Shown here: positions 10,944 to 21,918 of the stretch, piece by piece
Layout: the number at the start of each line of letters is the position of its first letter
Numbering within the stretch: the first letter of the stretch is position 1
NCBI GenBank assembly: GCA_020736575.1
Contig: JAGPYM010000047.1
Location: 158,974 to 222,973, forward strand
DNA: 64,000 nt
From: Thelonectria olida
Lineage: Eukaryota; Ascomycota; Sordariomycetes; Hypocreales; Nectriaceae
Direction of reading: 5' to 3'
Notes under the pieces: model-generated
Databases searched by the model: none
What the model was told of the DNA's origin: nothing
The model's input: only the letters and a program-made list of their open reading frames with translations
Made by a program: the position numbers and the translations under genes

Positions 10944-11604
10944 CTCCGTAGAGAAATCTAGAAAGCAATGACCGCAAAAAAGACCCAGAGCGCTGGTAAA
11001 TTAAGCGTACTTATAGAGCATCTCTAAATAAAGTGTCAGAATTCGCCTTTGCATGATGCGGTGGCGGTTCGCGGTATGACATGACGCGCGAAGGGTTCGG
11101 ATTAGAGAAGTGTCGTGGCCGTCATGTTATTGAGAGCACCAGTTTCATGTAGCCAGGGTCGTTAAATTGACGTCAAAAAACAACCAATTGTGACCAGTAG
11201 ATTTCATTTCCACGTGTAATTAGATAAACAGCCGGAAACTGTTCTCCGAATTGATCGTCTCCCTGGAACAGGGTGTGTGGCTATCATATTTTGGCCATGA
11301 ACCATGAGAGAAATAAAAAGACTTGTTGCAGTGTTATTGCTTGGGATACCTACTGAATGCTCACTGCTAGGAGACGAGAAGGTGCCAAATGAAGCAGTTT
11401 GGCTAGGCCGGACTGGAACGAACGCAGAAAGAAGCGGCCACTAAGCGAGGAATCGATGGACGGGTTGCAAGCCGTGTACGACGTTAAGGGAATAATTGGC
11501 ACGGCGGTACATGCCGCCCCAGAAGCTGCCCTCGTTTGGGGTCGCCGTCATCTTCAGGGACATGTTCAAACTGGATGACTGGGCCGGCCAGCTCAACGAG
11601 CACA
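10944..11604. other. Gene-less stretch
   Basis: No supported gene. A plus-strand frame reading RRYMPPQKLPSFGVAVIFRD near 11500-11560 looks protein-like but is short and unassigned. It adjoins the broken 3' end of the LINE fragment and may be an exon scrap. Confidence 0.35.
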
Positions 11605-13510
11605 TTGAAATGACACCTATAGAGATATGTATCCAATCTTGCTATGCCTGTTCTCAGCTGGGCAAGCACACTGGCTTCCTTCCACGATAGCTGGTCATAG
11701 AGTTGTTTTGTGTGCTTACCCGGTAGTGCTGCATCGACGCGTTTGGAGTGTCTTCCAACTTTTTCAGGCAGCGTCTTATTGACGTTAACTTTGGATCGTG
11801 CACTGCTGAGTGTTGTTGATCACATGCTGGGAAGCTGCTTTTGGGGGTTGCTCCCTGCTGAGTTGCCTTCCGAGCCTCGTCCTTAGCAAACTTCAAGAGC
11901 TTGTTTTCGTCGCTAGAGGGAAGCCACAGGATCCTCAAAACGTTTCCATCCTCCCGGAGCTCTTTAACCGAATCGTAGATGCAGCGTATATATTCTTGGC
12001 CCGACTGCTGGCGGGGTTGCTTGACTGCAAGCGCAGCAGCTTTGTTACTCGTCATCAGTGCGACGCTGCGGTATCGAACCTTTGGTATGGTTCGGCTTAG
12101 GGCATACGCCATTGCTGCAAGCTCTCCGCTATATGGGTTCTGCCCTGTTCTCATACCAAGGGTAAATGAGAAAGTCACGAGCTCTGGCCCGCCTCGCACT
12201 GACGCTGACATCTGGACTGCTCCACCAACACCTACAACATCGTTCCGAGCAGAGCTGCTCACCGCAATGCGTATGGCCCAACCTGCTTCCGCCTCTCTCG
12301 CTGCTGCTTCATCAGTGACAGCTTCCACTCGTTCCTCCCATGGCGCCAGCGTGAGTGGTTGAATGGTTTCCAGCTGCTCCATTAGTATATCCCCAAGTCT
12401 TGTCGCCACTTGGTAGAGTGGTGACCGATATGACGTTCTAAATGCTCGTATACGAGACGACAACCTGCGAAGAGGGTTGGTGTCGGGCAATGTGCGGATA
12501 TCCGTCCACATCTTGATTGCTGTCCTCCAAAACCGTTGCTGTGCTGGAGCGATATGAGCTTCTGCTTCTGCCACGCTTGTCGCCACAGTATTGAACGTCC
12601 CAACGATTGCCTGTGCTCCTGCTTTCTGACCCTGTTGATTAGTGCTATGAGTCTGTATATGAACCTGTGCATCCACGCATTGGAAGCATAGTCTACCACC
12701 GGGGCTACAGTGGCTGTAAACAGTTGTCTTGCTGTTGCTGGCGACAGGCCCCTCAACCTCTTCACTTCCATTGCTGCTACTAACCCCTTGGAAGCAGCCC
12801 TTGCGATGTGTTCCTTGTACTTGAGCCCGGAATCCATAATGACTCCCAGAATCTTGACATGGTGTTTCGGTTGGACTGTTTGTCCTTTGATTGTGAACGG
12901 TTCGGAGTCGGACTTGTAGTCCTTCCGGGTGAAGTGTATGATCGCCGTCTTGCTCGCCTCAAACGTCGCGCCGCTCCACTTCTCCCAGTCCGATGCGTCC
13001 TTAATGATTGATTCAACTTCCTTGCAGTTACTATGTGCTGATGGACCTGCGACCCATGCTGTGAAATCGTCTACGAATGCTATCGCCCCTCTATTGCTGT
13101 CAATCCGCCGCTGGACAAATCCGCATTGAAGAAGAGAAACAGGATTGGAGATAGCGGGGAGCCTTATGGAAGGCCAGCTTGCGGTAATTCTTGAACCTCT
13201 GACGACTCCTCGTTGATTTGAATCGTTGCTGTGCGATTTGAGCAGAATGCCTCTACCCATCGAAGTAGCTTCTGCGGGATACCACGTGCTTTCATTCTCT
13301 GGAGCAGCCTTTCCTTATATACTCCATTGTAGGCTCCCTTAACATCGAACTGACGAGACTCACCACCAGTCGACGTCGCCAAGCGATATAGATCTATTCC
13401 TGCAATAGCAGAAGCGCTTGCTCCGCCGATCGCTGTTTGCAGGCTCCAAAGTGGTTCGTCGGGAGCAAACCATACGTTTCCACAGCCCCGTCGTTCGGTA
13501 AAACTGGCGC
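11605..13510 (-). mobile_element. Tad-like LINE fragment (reverse transcriptase plus RNase H)
   Basis: Read from 13510 downwards the fragment begins inside a reverse transcriptase: LLPTNHFGACKQRSAEQALL, then SFDVKGAYNGVYKERLL, then the polymerase active-site motif FVDDFTAW (about 13065) and the thumb-like NAWMH region. An RNase H domain follows, with YSGELAAMAYAL and LPSSDENKLLKFAKDEA. The copy ends within the tail after LAQLRTGIARLDTYLY. Several frameshifts are present. The endonuclease and gag-like parts (5' end) and the Cys-rich 3' tail are missing. The 3' portion is clearly related to the fragment at 50883-51275. Confidence 0.85.
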
Positions 13511-14280
13511 TGGAGAATATAACGACCAAGACCCAAGACGCAGCGGAGGGCGAGAAATCACACTGAGAAAGCACTTATTGTGGAGGACGGCGTTGGCTTC
13601 ATCAAACAAGGGAACAGTACATGTATGCATGTGTGAGGTGAGTTGAGAATAAATTAAAGGCAGAATATCCACTCAATAATTAAGTCTTGACTGGAACGCG
13701 GCCCGGTCCGCCTTGTGCACCAATCATATTCAATCGATCCTAGGCTCGATTTTAGGGGGGGTAGCGCGGCCCGTTCCACGTTCGTGCAACTTCGCGCGCA
13801 TTCTGACAGAACGCACCGCGTTCCATATGCCTTGAATAAATCCATTCACATAAGGGATTATGTAATTTAGCAAGAGTGCCCTTCTAGGCTTAGCCCCGGG
13901 CGTAAAATAAATCCATTCATTCAAGGGCAACCCGGTCGAGAGTTCTGCCCCGCACCTTATAGTCTTGTGTATGCGAAGGCTGCTACATATGGCAAACCCT
14001 TTCGACTGACGTCATTCAGTTGCCATGGCCGACTCTTCTGGGCTCGTATGTAAACGCTCATCGGTGTCAAGTATGGTCCCGGCATCCCGACAAAGTGGAA
14101 CTTTTTCGTCGTCTCCGCCAGTAGGATCGCCGCCGGGGCCCAAAGTGGAGTATGGTATCGGCCGAGAGCTGATGACCTGGGTAAATTTTCCATACAAGTA
14201 CTCGGCCGTCAGTGTGGATCCTCTCGAGCAATTTTAGACATTGTCTCCTGGAGTTCCTGCCATATCCGCCTCTCACATTC
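13511..14280. other. Gene-less stretch
   Basis: No gene can be supported. Two nearby occurrences of AATAAATCCATTCA (about 13836 and 13907) form a small local repeat. Confidence 0.45.
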
Positions 14281-14430
14281 TGTTGAACAGAATGCATATG
14301 CTAGGTGTCACGTGTGGGTCAAGGGTCTTAAGATTGCTTATGGATATAATAGACCCTTCAGGGCAGAGACACTTCATCAGAGACATAACACGAATTCACT
14401 GAATGAACTGAATCTACGTACTGTTTGACA
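14281..14430. repeat. LTR-like fragment, copy 1
   Basis: The segment starts TGTTGAACAG, as many Copia-type LTRs do, and continues with GTGTCACGTGTGGGTCAAGG. About 120 bp are clearly similar to 48813-48945 in the same orientation. No internal retrotransposon sequence is attached, so it is a solo or truncated LTR. Confidence 0.5.
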
Positions 14431-14559
14431 CCATCCATCCATCCGTTCCTCCTATCCCCTGCGCGCCTAGCTTCTGAACCCTGTCGGCGTGCACGGACGA
14501 AAAACGTGTAATTGAACGAACTTTTGAAAGGACACGACGGCTTGCACGGGCTAATTTTG

Positions 14560-14605
14560 TTGTATTTGATCAAGTTACAAGCAACCCTATTTACAGTAGG
14601 CACAC
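14560..14605. repeat. Short dispersed repeat, copy 1
   Basis: About 44 bases aligning with 41408-41452. Shared cores are TTACAAGC and TACAGTAGG with similar spacing. The origin is unknown and it may be the end of a decayed transposon. Confidence 0.35.
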
Positions 14606-15029
14606 AGGTGTTGCAGTCACTCAGGGAAGCGGGACTCTGAATGGAGATGGCGCCGACATGGAGAACGTGCCAAGGTATAGTTCCTGGATGCACTCGCCGC
14701 CATCGACCCGCCAGAGCCGGACGGTTGCGTCGTGTTAGGTCCCGACTCAAGACGTCAAAGGTGTCCAGGGATTCCTCAGGGTCCATTACTGGCCTGTGGG
14801 ACGTCTCGTGTCTGGAGCTTCCAAAACCCTTCCACCGAAGCAAAATTTGCATCACACAACCAATCGATTGGTATGGCCCAGAGCGGGAGTGCACAGTCGT
14901 AACGCACCCCTGTTCACCAGTCATGCCCAAAATTGGCATCTCAATGGGCCTTTGATCAGGGGCATGACGTGTCGGCGTCAGAGCAAGCCCTTGTGCACTC
15001 TTGACAAGTTCGTGCATTAGGGGTTTCGC
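14606..15029. other. Gene-less stretch
   Basis: Open frames on both strands lack domains. This is probably the downstream region of the gene at 15030-16670. Confidence 0.4.
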
Positions 15030-16670
15030 TCAGTAGCTGACGGAGACCCATCGCACAGCCACACCGTCGGAAGTGATCTCGTAAGGCTTGGTTGACATCT
15101 TCCTCGGGGGCAGTGGCCATCGGGCTCGGCCAGGTCGCTGATCGTCAAGCTTGCCACGCTTGCGCATGGCCATCTCCATGACAGCGATGCGGATGAAGTC
15201 GGAGTTCTCCCGCATCTCGCGCTGATGCATGCCTGGGGGGGAAGCGAGGGCAGTCTGATTGGCCGCCTGCGCCTGCGGTGCAGGCGATGCTTGCAACGAG
15301 GTAGAGGGATACGGGCTCTGGGAGGACGGCGGAGCGGAGCGGGAGCGCTGAATTTTGTAAGTACGCATCTGTATCAATGCCGCGAACGGTCCGACTGTGA
15401 CTTCGGAGGGTGGCGTTTCGATACTGGCGTTACTGGCAGGGTTGAGGTAACGGCGCATGGCGGCCGATGTGATATCCTCAGAGACGGGTGGCAGGCGCTC
15501 ATCAGTGTAGGGAACATTAGCGTCGATAGTGAGAATAGATCGGGTGAGGAAGTCGTCGGGAGGAATGGAAGGGAGGTTAATGGCGGAGAATGATTTCGCA
15601 GCCGATCGTAGAGCCCTTAATGAAGCTGTCAGGTTCGACTTGAACGCTGACCTGAGTGGTTTCAACGGCTGCAACAGTTGCGACTTGGGAGTTTGACTCT
15701 CCGGCCATTGAAAGACTCGGAAGTCCAAATCATCGACGTCAATATTCTCTCCAGCCAAAGGGTGCTCATCGATAGCACCAGGTGATGATAAGACCGGTTG
15801 AAGTGGCTTGCGCATGGGACTGAATCGTCTTCCACGGGATGGGCTTGACGTTCTGGGTGTATCGAGGGGGAAGAAGGGACCGCTGGCCATAGAATCCCCT
15901 AGAGAAGGAATGGAATCTACCGACATAGTCCGAGTTGAGAGGATAGAACCAATGTTGCAGTCGCTAACATTGTCGTCGTCGTTGTCCGCCACCTCCTCTG
16001 GTGGAGAGAGCAGCAAATCCAGGGGATTTCGACTCCGGGCGCAACTCAGCGCCTTCTCGGATCCTTGCTGGCTCTCTATGATATCATCTACGGTCAAAGA
16101 TTTTTCGGGTCGTCGGCGCCCCCGCTGAATCTGCCTGGGTCGAGGAATGTCCGTGACGGCCAGCAACGCGGCCAAAGACGGGGAAATAGACTCTGTCGAA
16201 CGCGCATCTCGGCGTCTACTGCGTTGGGTAGAGCGCCGTTTATGGGCATGGACAAGGCCGCGTTTGGAGTTGGTGGGGATCTTTACGAGGCTTGTGGGCG
16301 TTGTCAGTCTCGTCGTCAGACTCGGGGTAGTTGTCGGAGGACTTGAAGGGGAGAGACGAGACATCTCTCGCCTATGGTTGCGCCTGCCGATTGTGGCATC
16401 GGAGACGGGTCGCAAGGTAGGAATGGTGACAGTGACGGCCGGTTTGTTGCCCTGGCCATACTTCGGGGACCAGCGTATAGGTGCGAAGGTGGTGGTCGTC
16501 GCGGGGGTGAAGTCTCGTTTGGATAAGCTGAAGTTGTAGGACGGAGGATGAGAAGACGAAGGGGAAGGAATCGGAGGGGAACTTGAAGCTGAACTCGAAG
16601 GGGAAGTGGAAGGAGCGGTGGGAGGTGGGTGCTGATGGTAGGCAAGCAGGTAGCAGCGTGGAGACATCAT
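15030..16670 (-). CDS. Ser/Pro-rich conserved-looking hypothetical protein
   Basis: One uninterrupted frame of 546 residues begins with two adjacent ATGs (16668-16670 and 16665-16667). I do not recognise a catalytic domain. The N-terminal 50 residues are Ser/Pro-rich, followed by a basic patch (KRRSTQRSRRRDARSTES, about 143-160) and RPEKSLTVDDIIESQQ. A central region has PFFPLDTPRTSSPSRGRRFS, typical of phosphorylated, disordered fungal regulators. A helix-rich C-terminal part contains EDITSAAMRRYLNP and FIRIAVMEMAMRKRGKLDD, and the protein ends VAVRWVSVSY. GC and codon use are gene-like and there are no frame breaks. The structured C-terminus suggests a conserved core gene rather than cargo. 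Confidence 0.82.
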   Translation of the reverse strand: MMSPRCYLLAYHQHPPPTAPSTSPSSSASSSPPIPSPSSSHPPSYNFSLSKRDFTPATTTTFAPIRWSPKYGQGNKPAVTVTIPTLRPVSDATIGRRNHRREMSRLSPSSPPTTTPSLTTRLTTPTSLVKIPTNSKRGLVHAHKRRSTQRSRRRDARSTESISPSLAALLAVTDIPRPRQIQRGRRRPEKSLTVDDIIESQQGSEKALSCARSRNPLDLLLSPPEEVADNDDDNVSDCNIGSILSTRTMSVDSIPSLGDSMASGPFFPLDTPRTSSPSRGRRFSPMRKPLQPVLSSPGAIDEHPLAGENIDVDDLDFRVFQWPESQTPKSQLLQPLKPLRSAFKSNLTASLRALRSAAKSFSAINLPSIPPDDFLTRSILTIDANVPYTDERLPPVSEDITSAAMRRYLNPASNASIETPPSEVTVGPFAALIQMRTYKIQRSRSAPPSSQSPYPSTSLQASPAPQAQAANQTALASPPGMHQREMRENSDFIRIAVMEMAMRKRGKLDDQRPGRARWPLPPRKMSTKPYEITSDGVAVRWVSVSY

Positions 16671-17880
16671 CGCGGCGGCAGGAGCGAGGGATCTCGGGCA
16701 GCGCTGGCATGTCTCGCTCCAGCTTGTATCAGTTTTAGCCTTTCAGGGACAGTTCCGGAGATCCACTGGAACTGGGACTGGGCCAGGGTGATCCAGCCCG
16801 CCCCGGATATGAGACCCTGGTCCGTAATTGTCGAAGTGACAGAGTCGCGCAGCGAATCAGAGGAATGGTGCGTTGGCGGTTTTGGTGGTCGACTCGCGGT
16901 TTTGTGCAAATGGTGCTAGCAGCGGCTCGCGCCGCTGTTCAATAGGGGCCGCTATGGTGGAAGATGGCGATTTGAAGATTATCGAGTGCTAAGCAGCGGG
17001 CCGGCCGTGGCGGGTGGAGAGAGTAGAGACGGAGATGACGGAGGAGTTGGTTGGTATGAGTTAAACTACCTTCAGGTTCCGCAGTAAAGCGGTTAAATTC
17101 ATCCACGCTGTAACATCCGGTCGATCGACGAAGTCAGGGTCGGGCTCGATTTGTGTGCTGAAGCAGGGCTTGCGAGCCATCGATGCATCCTCTTCGGGTT
17201 GGAGTGAGACGCCTTCGAACCTCCGCTTGATGTCGAGAAGAAGTGAACTTCAAAGACGATAGCGTCAGCTTGCTCCATGGTGCTTGAAACGCCGAAACGG
17301 GTTGCTGCCTTTCGTTTGATCGACTTGTAGACCTAGAGTGATGGTCCTTTCGTGGCGTTCTATGTTGTTGATGGTCTTCTCGACCTCCTTGGTGTCAAAT
17401 GGCCATTGTTCATGTCAGGGCAGGTCAATTCAATGTAACCATCCTAGTGTGCAGATCCACCATCCAATTGACCCCCAACAAACAGCTTGAGGAACTGCCT
17501 GAGGGACGAGATCCGAGTTTTTGGCCACCGGTAACTTTGTTGGGGTTTGGGTCGCATCTCCCTTGGCCAAACCAAGACAGACCGTTACATTGTCAACGGC
17601 TTCTTCCGCCTCAGCCCCGTTGCCCAGGAACCACGACTTTGTTGGGTGCAACTCCCTTAGGATGACTGCAACCCTCAGTCATCTCTTCTCATATTTGGAT
17701 TTCCCCTCCCACAACTGACGTCGACATGGATGACTGCCAGGTCCGTTCTTATTGGAGAAACCCCAGCAAAGCAGACATGTACGTGATGGTGGCCGCTGCC
17801 GTTGGATATGCAAAGCGCGCGCAACATGACGGCAGTCGCATCGCGTATTACCGCCCTTCTTAATTGACTCTTGTTCTGAT
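16671..17880. other. Gene-less stretch / upstream region
   Basis: Contains the promoter side of the gene ending at 16670. No supported coding region or RNA gene is seen. Confidence 0.45.
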
Positions 17881-17976
17881 GGCGCCTCGATTAATCAACC
17901 TCATGCTCCCAAGGTCCTGTAATCATGCAGGTTGAGCTATTTATTTACCTCATGACGACGTGAATCAAAAACCTTA
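17881..17976 (-). repeat. Inverted-repeat partner of 45451-45545
   Basis: The reverse complement of these 96 bases aligns along its length with 45451-45545. Shared blocks include TTTTGATTCACGTCGT, AGCTCAACCTGCATGATTAC and ATTAATCGAGGCGCC. The two copies lie 27.5 kb apart in opposite orientation. Confidence 0.65.
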
Positions 17977-18438
17977 GAGGCAGCAGAGCCTTGATATACC
18001 GCAATTCTCGGCATAGGCCTCGTATGCCAATGACAGCGAGCGCCGCGTGAAGGAGAGCATCGCTAACACGAGTGCTGTGATGGTGTTCAGCAGAGCGGGG
18101 GAATGTATGAGGAGAAGTGCGTAGGGACCGTCTCCCACGAGATACTGCTGGTGAAAAAAGCATACGGCTTCGTTCCGTCCGATTCGCACTAAAGGCATTG
18201 CCATGATTGCCTGGTCACTCGGATCTGGCCGTAACTGCCGTTTCTGCTGTTGCTGCGATGGTGGCGCTTTAATGTCCCCTCCACTGCTGACTTTTGGTGT
18301 CATCTGGCCGGCACTTTCAGACTGAACTCGGTCTTCCGTAGAGACATCTTCGGACGGGGAAGCGTCCTCATTAGCAGCAGTACCGTTATTGGCCGCGCGT
18401 GCTCTCTGCGTGCTTTGCTTCTTGACAAAGCTCCGCAC
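17974..18438 (-). pseudogene. Possible fungal regulator-like remnant, unassigned
   Basis: An open frame reads ENCRIVRSFVKKQSTQRARA, then a low-complexity Ser/Gln stretch, then PALLNTITALVLAMLSF. The opening resembles the RSFVxKQ start of fungal proteins that carry Fungal_trans-like domains without a zinc cluster. No in-frame ATG starts it and the middle part is too short, so a decayed remnant is more likely than a working gene. Confidence 0.28.
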
Positions 18439-18904
18439 GATGCGACAGTTCTCGGCAGCAAAGATGATTGTCGTAAGCTCGCGATATCCCAGACAGGGGT
18501 GTCCGGACTGTTTGCATCAACCGCAGGCTGGCTGGCCTCCATTGCACTAGTTTGGTCTATTCAGCTTATCTCCCCTCAGGCGTCTGCTTTATCACTGCTG
18601 GCCCAGCAGCAGCACGACACAGCGAGCGGAGCACACACCTTGACCTTTCTGCTGCGACATGCCTCGCATCCCTTGCTTATAACTCCATAATACACCATCT
18701 CTTACTAAATGAAACGCTCTCTACCCCCTTAATCGGACCCATCTTCCGTGGACGCTATTCAATTGAGCCAAACGGTGCGGGATAATAGGCGAAGCATCGC
18801 CTGATTCTCAAGGTAAAAACGCAGTGATAACAGCTACCCCCTCATAGGTCCTAAGTAATTAATATATTTGCTTATGTGCGCACTCTAAAGCTCGTCTAGT
18901 GGTT

Positions 18905-19549
18905 CTAGGGTCCGTACCGCTCGCCTGAGTGCCACGCGACGCGTGGCCCGTGACTAGGTCTATCCGTCGACAGCTCTCCCTTATCCAGTACATATTGGTG
19001 GAAGTTAAGAGCAAGCGGAAGTACTGCTCCCGACCAATGATAGGTCTGAGCGAAGTCCAGGATCTGCCTCATAAACATGAGCAGGATAGGGACCGCCTTA
19101 GGGTACTTGTCGCCGACGAGGTATCCTATGGCCGCCAGATAGGTAAGGAAGCAGCCGGTCCACATTCGGGGGTTGGGACCCCAGTCCTTAAGCGATGACG
19201 CTGCCTTCTCGAAGCCTACTGTGCCTCCTGACTCGATCATCTTGAAGACCCTGTCCTCCTGATCTAGATCGGTGACTGACTTCTCTTTGAAGCGTATGAG
19301 TTCGGCCGCCTTCAACTTCCTCTCGAAGACGCGGGTAAGAAGGGCGGCGGAGACACCCGGGAAGATGTCGATGAGTGGTTTTACTTCGGGGGGTGGCTCA
19401 CGGGTTTCCTCCTGGTTATCCTCGTCATTTCGCAGGTTCCCGTGAGGCCTCCTCCGACGGAGGTCAATCTCAGCTACATCCATCTCAAGGCGCCTGGCCC
19501 TGTCCCTCTGTATCTGTCCTAGCCAACTGGCGCGGTCGGCCGCGCTCAT
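18905..19549 (-). CDS. Gag-like or hypothetical protein of unknown function
   Basis: A 214-residue frame starts at ATG 19549 (MSAADRASWLGQIQRDRARR). It has an Arg-rich N-terminus, an acidic stretch DEDNQEETREPPPEVKP, and an all-helical C-terminal half with FKMIESGGTVGFEKAASSLK, WTGCFLTYLAAIGYLVG and TYHWSGAVLPLALNFHQYVL. The helical core with Trp and Tyr spacing suggests a retroelement gag-like protein, but I cannot assign a family. Upstream the same frame remains readable (AHIWET before the ATG), and an overlapping frame starts with an ATG at 19630, so the true N-terminus may be longer or frameshifted. No polymerase follows. Confidence 0.45.
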   Translation of the reverse strand: MSAADRASWLGQIQRDRARRLEMDVAEIDLRRRRPHGNLRNDEDNQEETREPPPEVKPLIDIFPGVSAALLTRVFERKLKAAELIRFKEKSVTDLDQEDRVFKMIESGGTVGFEKAASSLKDWGPNPRMWTGCFLTYLAAIGYLVGDKYPKAVPILLMFMRQILDFAQTYHWSGAVLPLALNFHQYVLDKGELSTDRPSHGPRVAWHSGERYGP

Positions 19550-20056
19550 GGTCTCCCATATGTGGGCTGGAGGCCATCGGAGCCCTGTGGGGCAGGCGTG
19601 ACAGTGCTGGACTGGTTGGAGGACGTCATCGTGGAGGTGGAAAATGATATATCAAGGCTTATTGGTGCTGTAGTCGTAGAAGAACAACTTGAAAATTGGA
19701 AAAATCGAGTCTTGACTGCGTGAGAGATGACGAGCTACTTGCAGAGGCGAGCAATTGACTCTCGTGAGGCAGTTGCAGGAGGGGAAGAACCCCTCAGTGA
19801 GCCCTCCAAGCGGGGGAGCTTATTCTGCAGTGTGGTCATCACGTGAGGCAACCCCAATAAAACTACCCCCTCATTCATATGATTGATATCAAGCCCTCAT
19901 CATCCCGTGCTCCTTTCGTTGCCCGTCGCAGAGTGCCCCAGTCCCGTTGCAGTTAGCTGTTGTGAGCGCTGGCTGCATCTTGACAGATCGGAAAAGCCAG
20001 CTAAAAAGCCACAGTCTGGTCCAATCATCCAGCAGCTCGGACTACAAATCTCGATC

Positions 20057-20368
20057 ATGTGCACGCAGACAGCTTCCGTGACGATATACCGGAAGTGTAG
20101 GCATAGGACTGAAGGCGAACCAGTCATTGACTACTGCGACGTTTATCCCTATAGTCGGAGTTGCTTGAATCCGCTGTACAATCCATTAGTCCCAGATAGA
20201 GAGGCGGATACGTGGTGTCAAAATTGCGTCACAGCAGGCAAGGGCCAAAAGTTATGGGCAAAGGTGCGTCTGGTCTGCTTGGACTGTCTAGGGTGCTTCT
20301 GTCCTTAGGGGAGAAGCGGGAACAGCATTGGAGAAGGGAGCAATCATCTTTCAAATTGGGAGCAGTAA
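20057..20368 (+). CDS. Small Cys-containing hypothetical protein
   Basis: Exon 1 (20057-20263) encodes MCTQTASVTIYRKCRHRTEG, then YCDVYPYSRSCLNPLYN and DTWCQNCVTAGKG. A 45-nt intron beginning GTGCGT (20264-20308) and a short second exon with a stop at about 20368 are proposed, giving 88 residues. The pattern of a Cys near the N-terminus, VTIYxxCRHR, a YPYS block and CxxC is typical of small uncharacterised proteins of aspergilli, as I recall them. There is no signal peptide. The second exon is less certain than the first. Confidence 0.5.
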
Positions 20369-20779
20369 CTGGCTGGTCAGTGAAGGCTGAACAGGCTTTG
20401 CGGCCAGAAAGATTGAGCAATGCTATGTAATAGAAAAGGCAATGGAGAGCAGGACAGGAGGGGCGGGGCCCGATTAACGCCTCGGAGGCGGGTCACTAAA
20501 CCCACGTTCACCCCCGGGAAGCAGATCTCAAGGATGATGACTCGAAGTTCCTCATCATGCTATGTAATGGGTTAGGTATGAACATACATTCCGTGACAAA
20601 TGCAAGTGAGAATTCGAGTCGTTTCGAAGCAATCCATTCGTATTACGGTTGTCAGTCCGAGTGCGTGGGACATCATAGAGTTTATCGAAAGTGAGGAAGA
20701 AGTCAGAGGCTAGCCCCGGTAAGTAGGACCACCGGGTTTTCGATGGACCCAGAGTTCGATGACTCAACCCCACCAAAAA

Positions 20780-21095
20780 TAGCAAAAAAGTCACTTTCTA
20801 ACTAAATAGGGAAAATAGATAGAAGGTTTCTAAAAATAGATAAAAATAGATAAAAATAGTAATAATAAATATATAATTTTATATATAAAGTAAAACAAGC
20901 TTAATAGTATTCTTTTTAGTATTAAAGTTAAAAATACTTAAATGTTAAGATTTATTATATAAATTATATATGAAATCTTAACATTACATATATATGAATG
21001 TTAGCTTATATAGTGAACATAAAAATAATTTAAAAATAAATTTAATATATATATTTAAATTTAGATAAATATAAGTTATTTATTGTTTATAAAAC
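20780..21095. repeat. AT-rich island
   Basis: About 315 bases are nearly all A and T, with AAAATAGAT repeats followed by ATATATAA tracts. It is much richer in AT than its surroundings and carries no coding potential. It may be a repeat-mutated remnant or simple-sequence expansion. Confidence 0.6.
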
Positions 21096-21099
21096 TTGT

Positions 21100-21905
21100 C
21101 ACGGCCCAGACTGGACCTGTTGAATAGTGGCAAAAGGAAGCTTGAAAGGTTGATAAATATTGTCATCAAAGATGACAGTTGCCACCTATTGCCACAGGCT
21201 TATCAAGCAGCTTCCAGTTGATTCTATAAAAGGCATATAAAGCTGGCTCTGAAATCTCAAGCAATAAGCAGGAGAAGGAATTCAATCACAATTTCACCCA
21301 AATATCTGACAGGCTCAGGATTATGGCCGATCGCGGTAGCTAAGCCGTTGATGAACCCGATGATCTCTCAGCTGCCTAGAACACTCAAAGCAATTCATCT
21401 CTCAAAAAAGAGTCAGTCAGTCAGTTCTTTAAAGACCTCTCAACGGTCTAGTCATATTAGAAAGGCGCTATACAGCATGCCTCAGTCGGTGGTTGCGGAC
21501 AGAACAGCCCGGGTGTTATTTCACAAAATTGGCCAAAGTTTGGACAGCAAGAACGTCACATTAGCAGCCCAGAGCCTCAAGATTTCACAACTATTAGTTG
21601 AAAATGAAGAATTACGACCTAAAAAGAAGCGGAAAGTTCATCCAGATCTAAATCATGCCTTCGTACAGATTAAAGAAGTCATCCGGACCAGAAAGCGCAT
21701 ATTTTGGCTTCTAGACCCGCCTGGAACATCACAGAAAGTTGCAGTAATAAAATGGGAAGATATTTGTTTTGAATGGCAGCTAATATAACTAGAAATGTCA
21801 TCATTTCATTTCCCTGATGTTGTGTTGTTGATTAAATCGAGTTTTCCTGACCGTCACAGTGGTGTTGAAAGTGGCCGACTTCCCCAGGTGGCCAACTTCC
21901 CGGTG
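21100..21905 (+). mobile_element. pogo/Fot1-type transposon relic (C-terminal transposase and right end)
   Basis: A plus-strand frame (from about 21408 to 21788) reads LYSMPQSVVADRTARVLFHK, then ENEELRPKKKRKVHPDLNHA, the coiled-coil and basic tail typical of Fot1/pogo transposases. Downstream near 21859-21893 the sequence GTGGCCGACTTCCCCAGGTG is followed by a second near-copy of its core, the direct-repeat layout of pogo terminal repeats. The catalytic DDE domain is missing. The 5' part includes a TATA-like CTATAAAAGG at about 21220. Inactive. Confidence 0.6.
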
Positions 21906-21918
21906 GGTCGACGACTTA

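Noticed and set aside
14358..15017. Minus-strand 219-codon frame
   Set aside because: Contains the dispersed repeat and no recognisable domain; likely chance.
16147..16539. Plus-strand frames antisense to the 546-residue protein
   Set aside because: They are shadows of the strong minus-strand gene, with Arg/Val bias typical of antisense reading.
21100..21330. LTR candidate starting TGTCACGGCCCAG
   Set aside because: It has a TATA-like box but no second copy or primer-binding site was found; it is better explained as part of the pogo relic or its flank.
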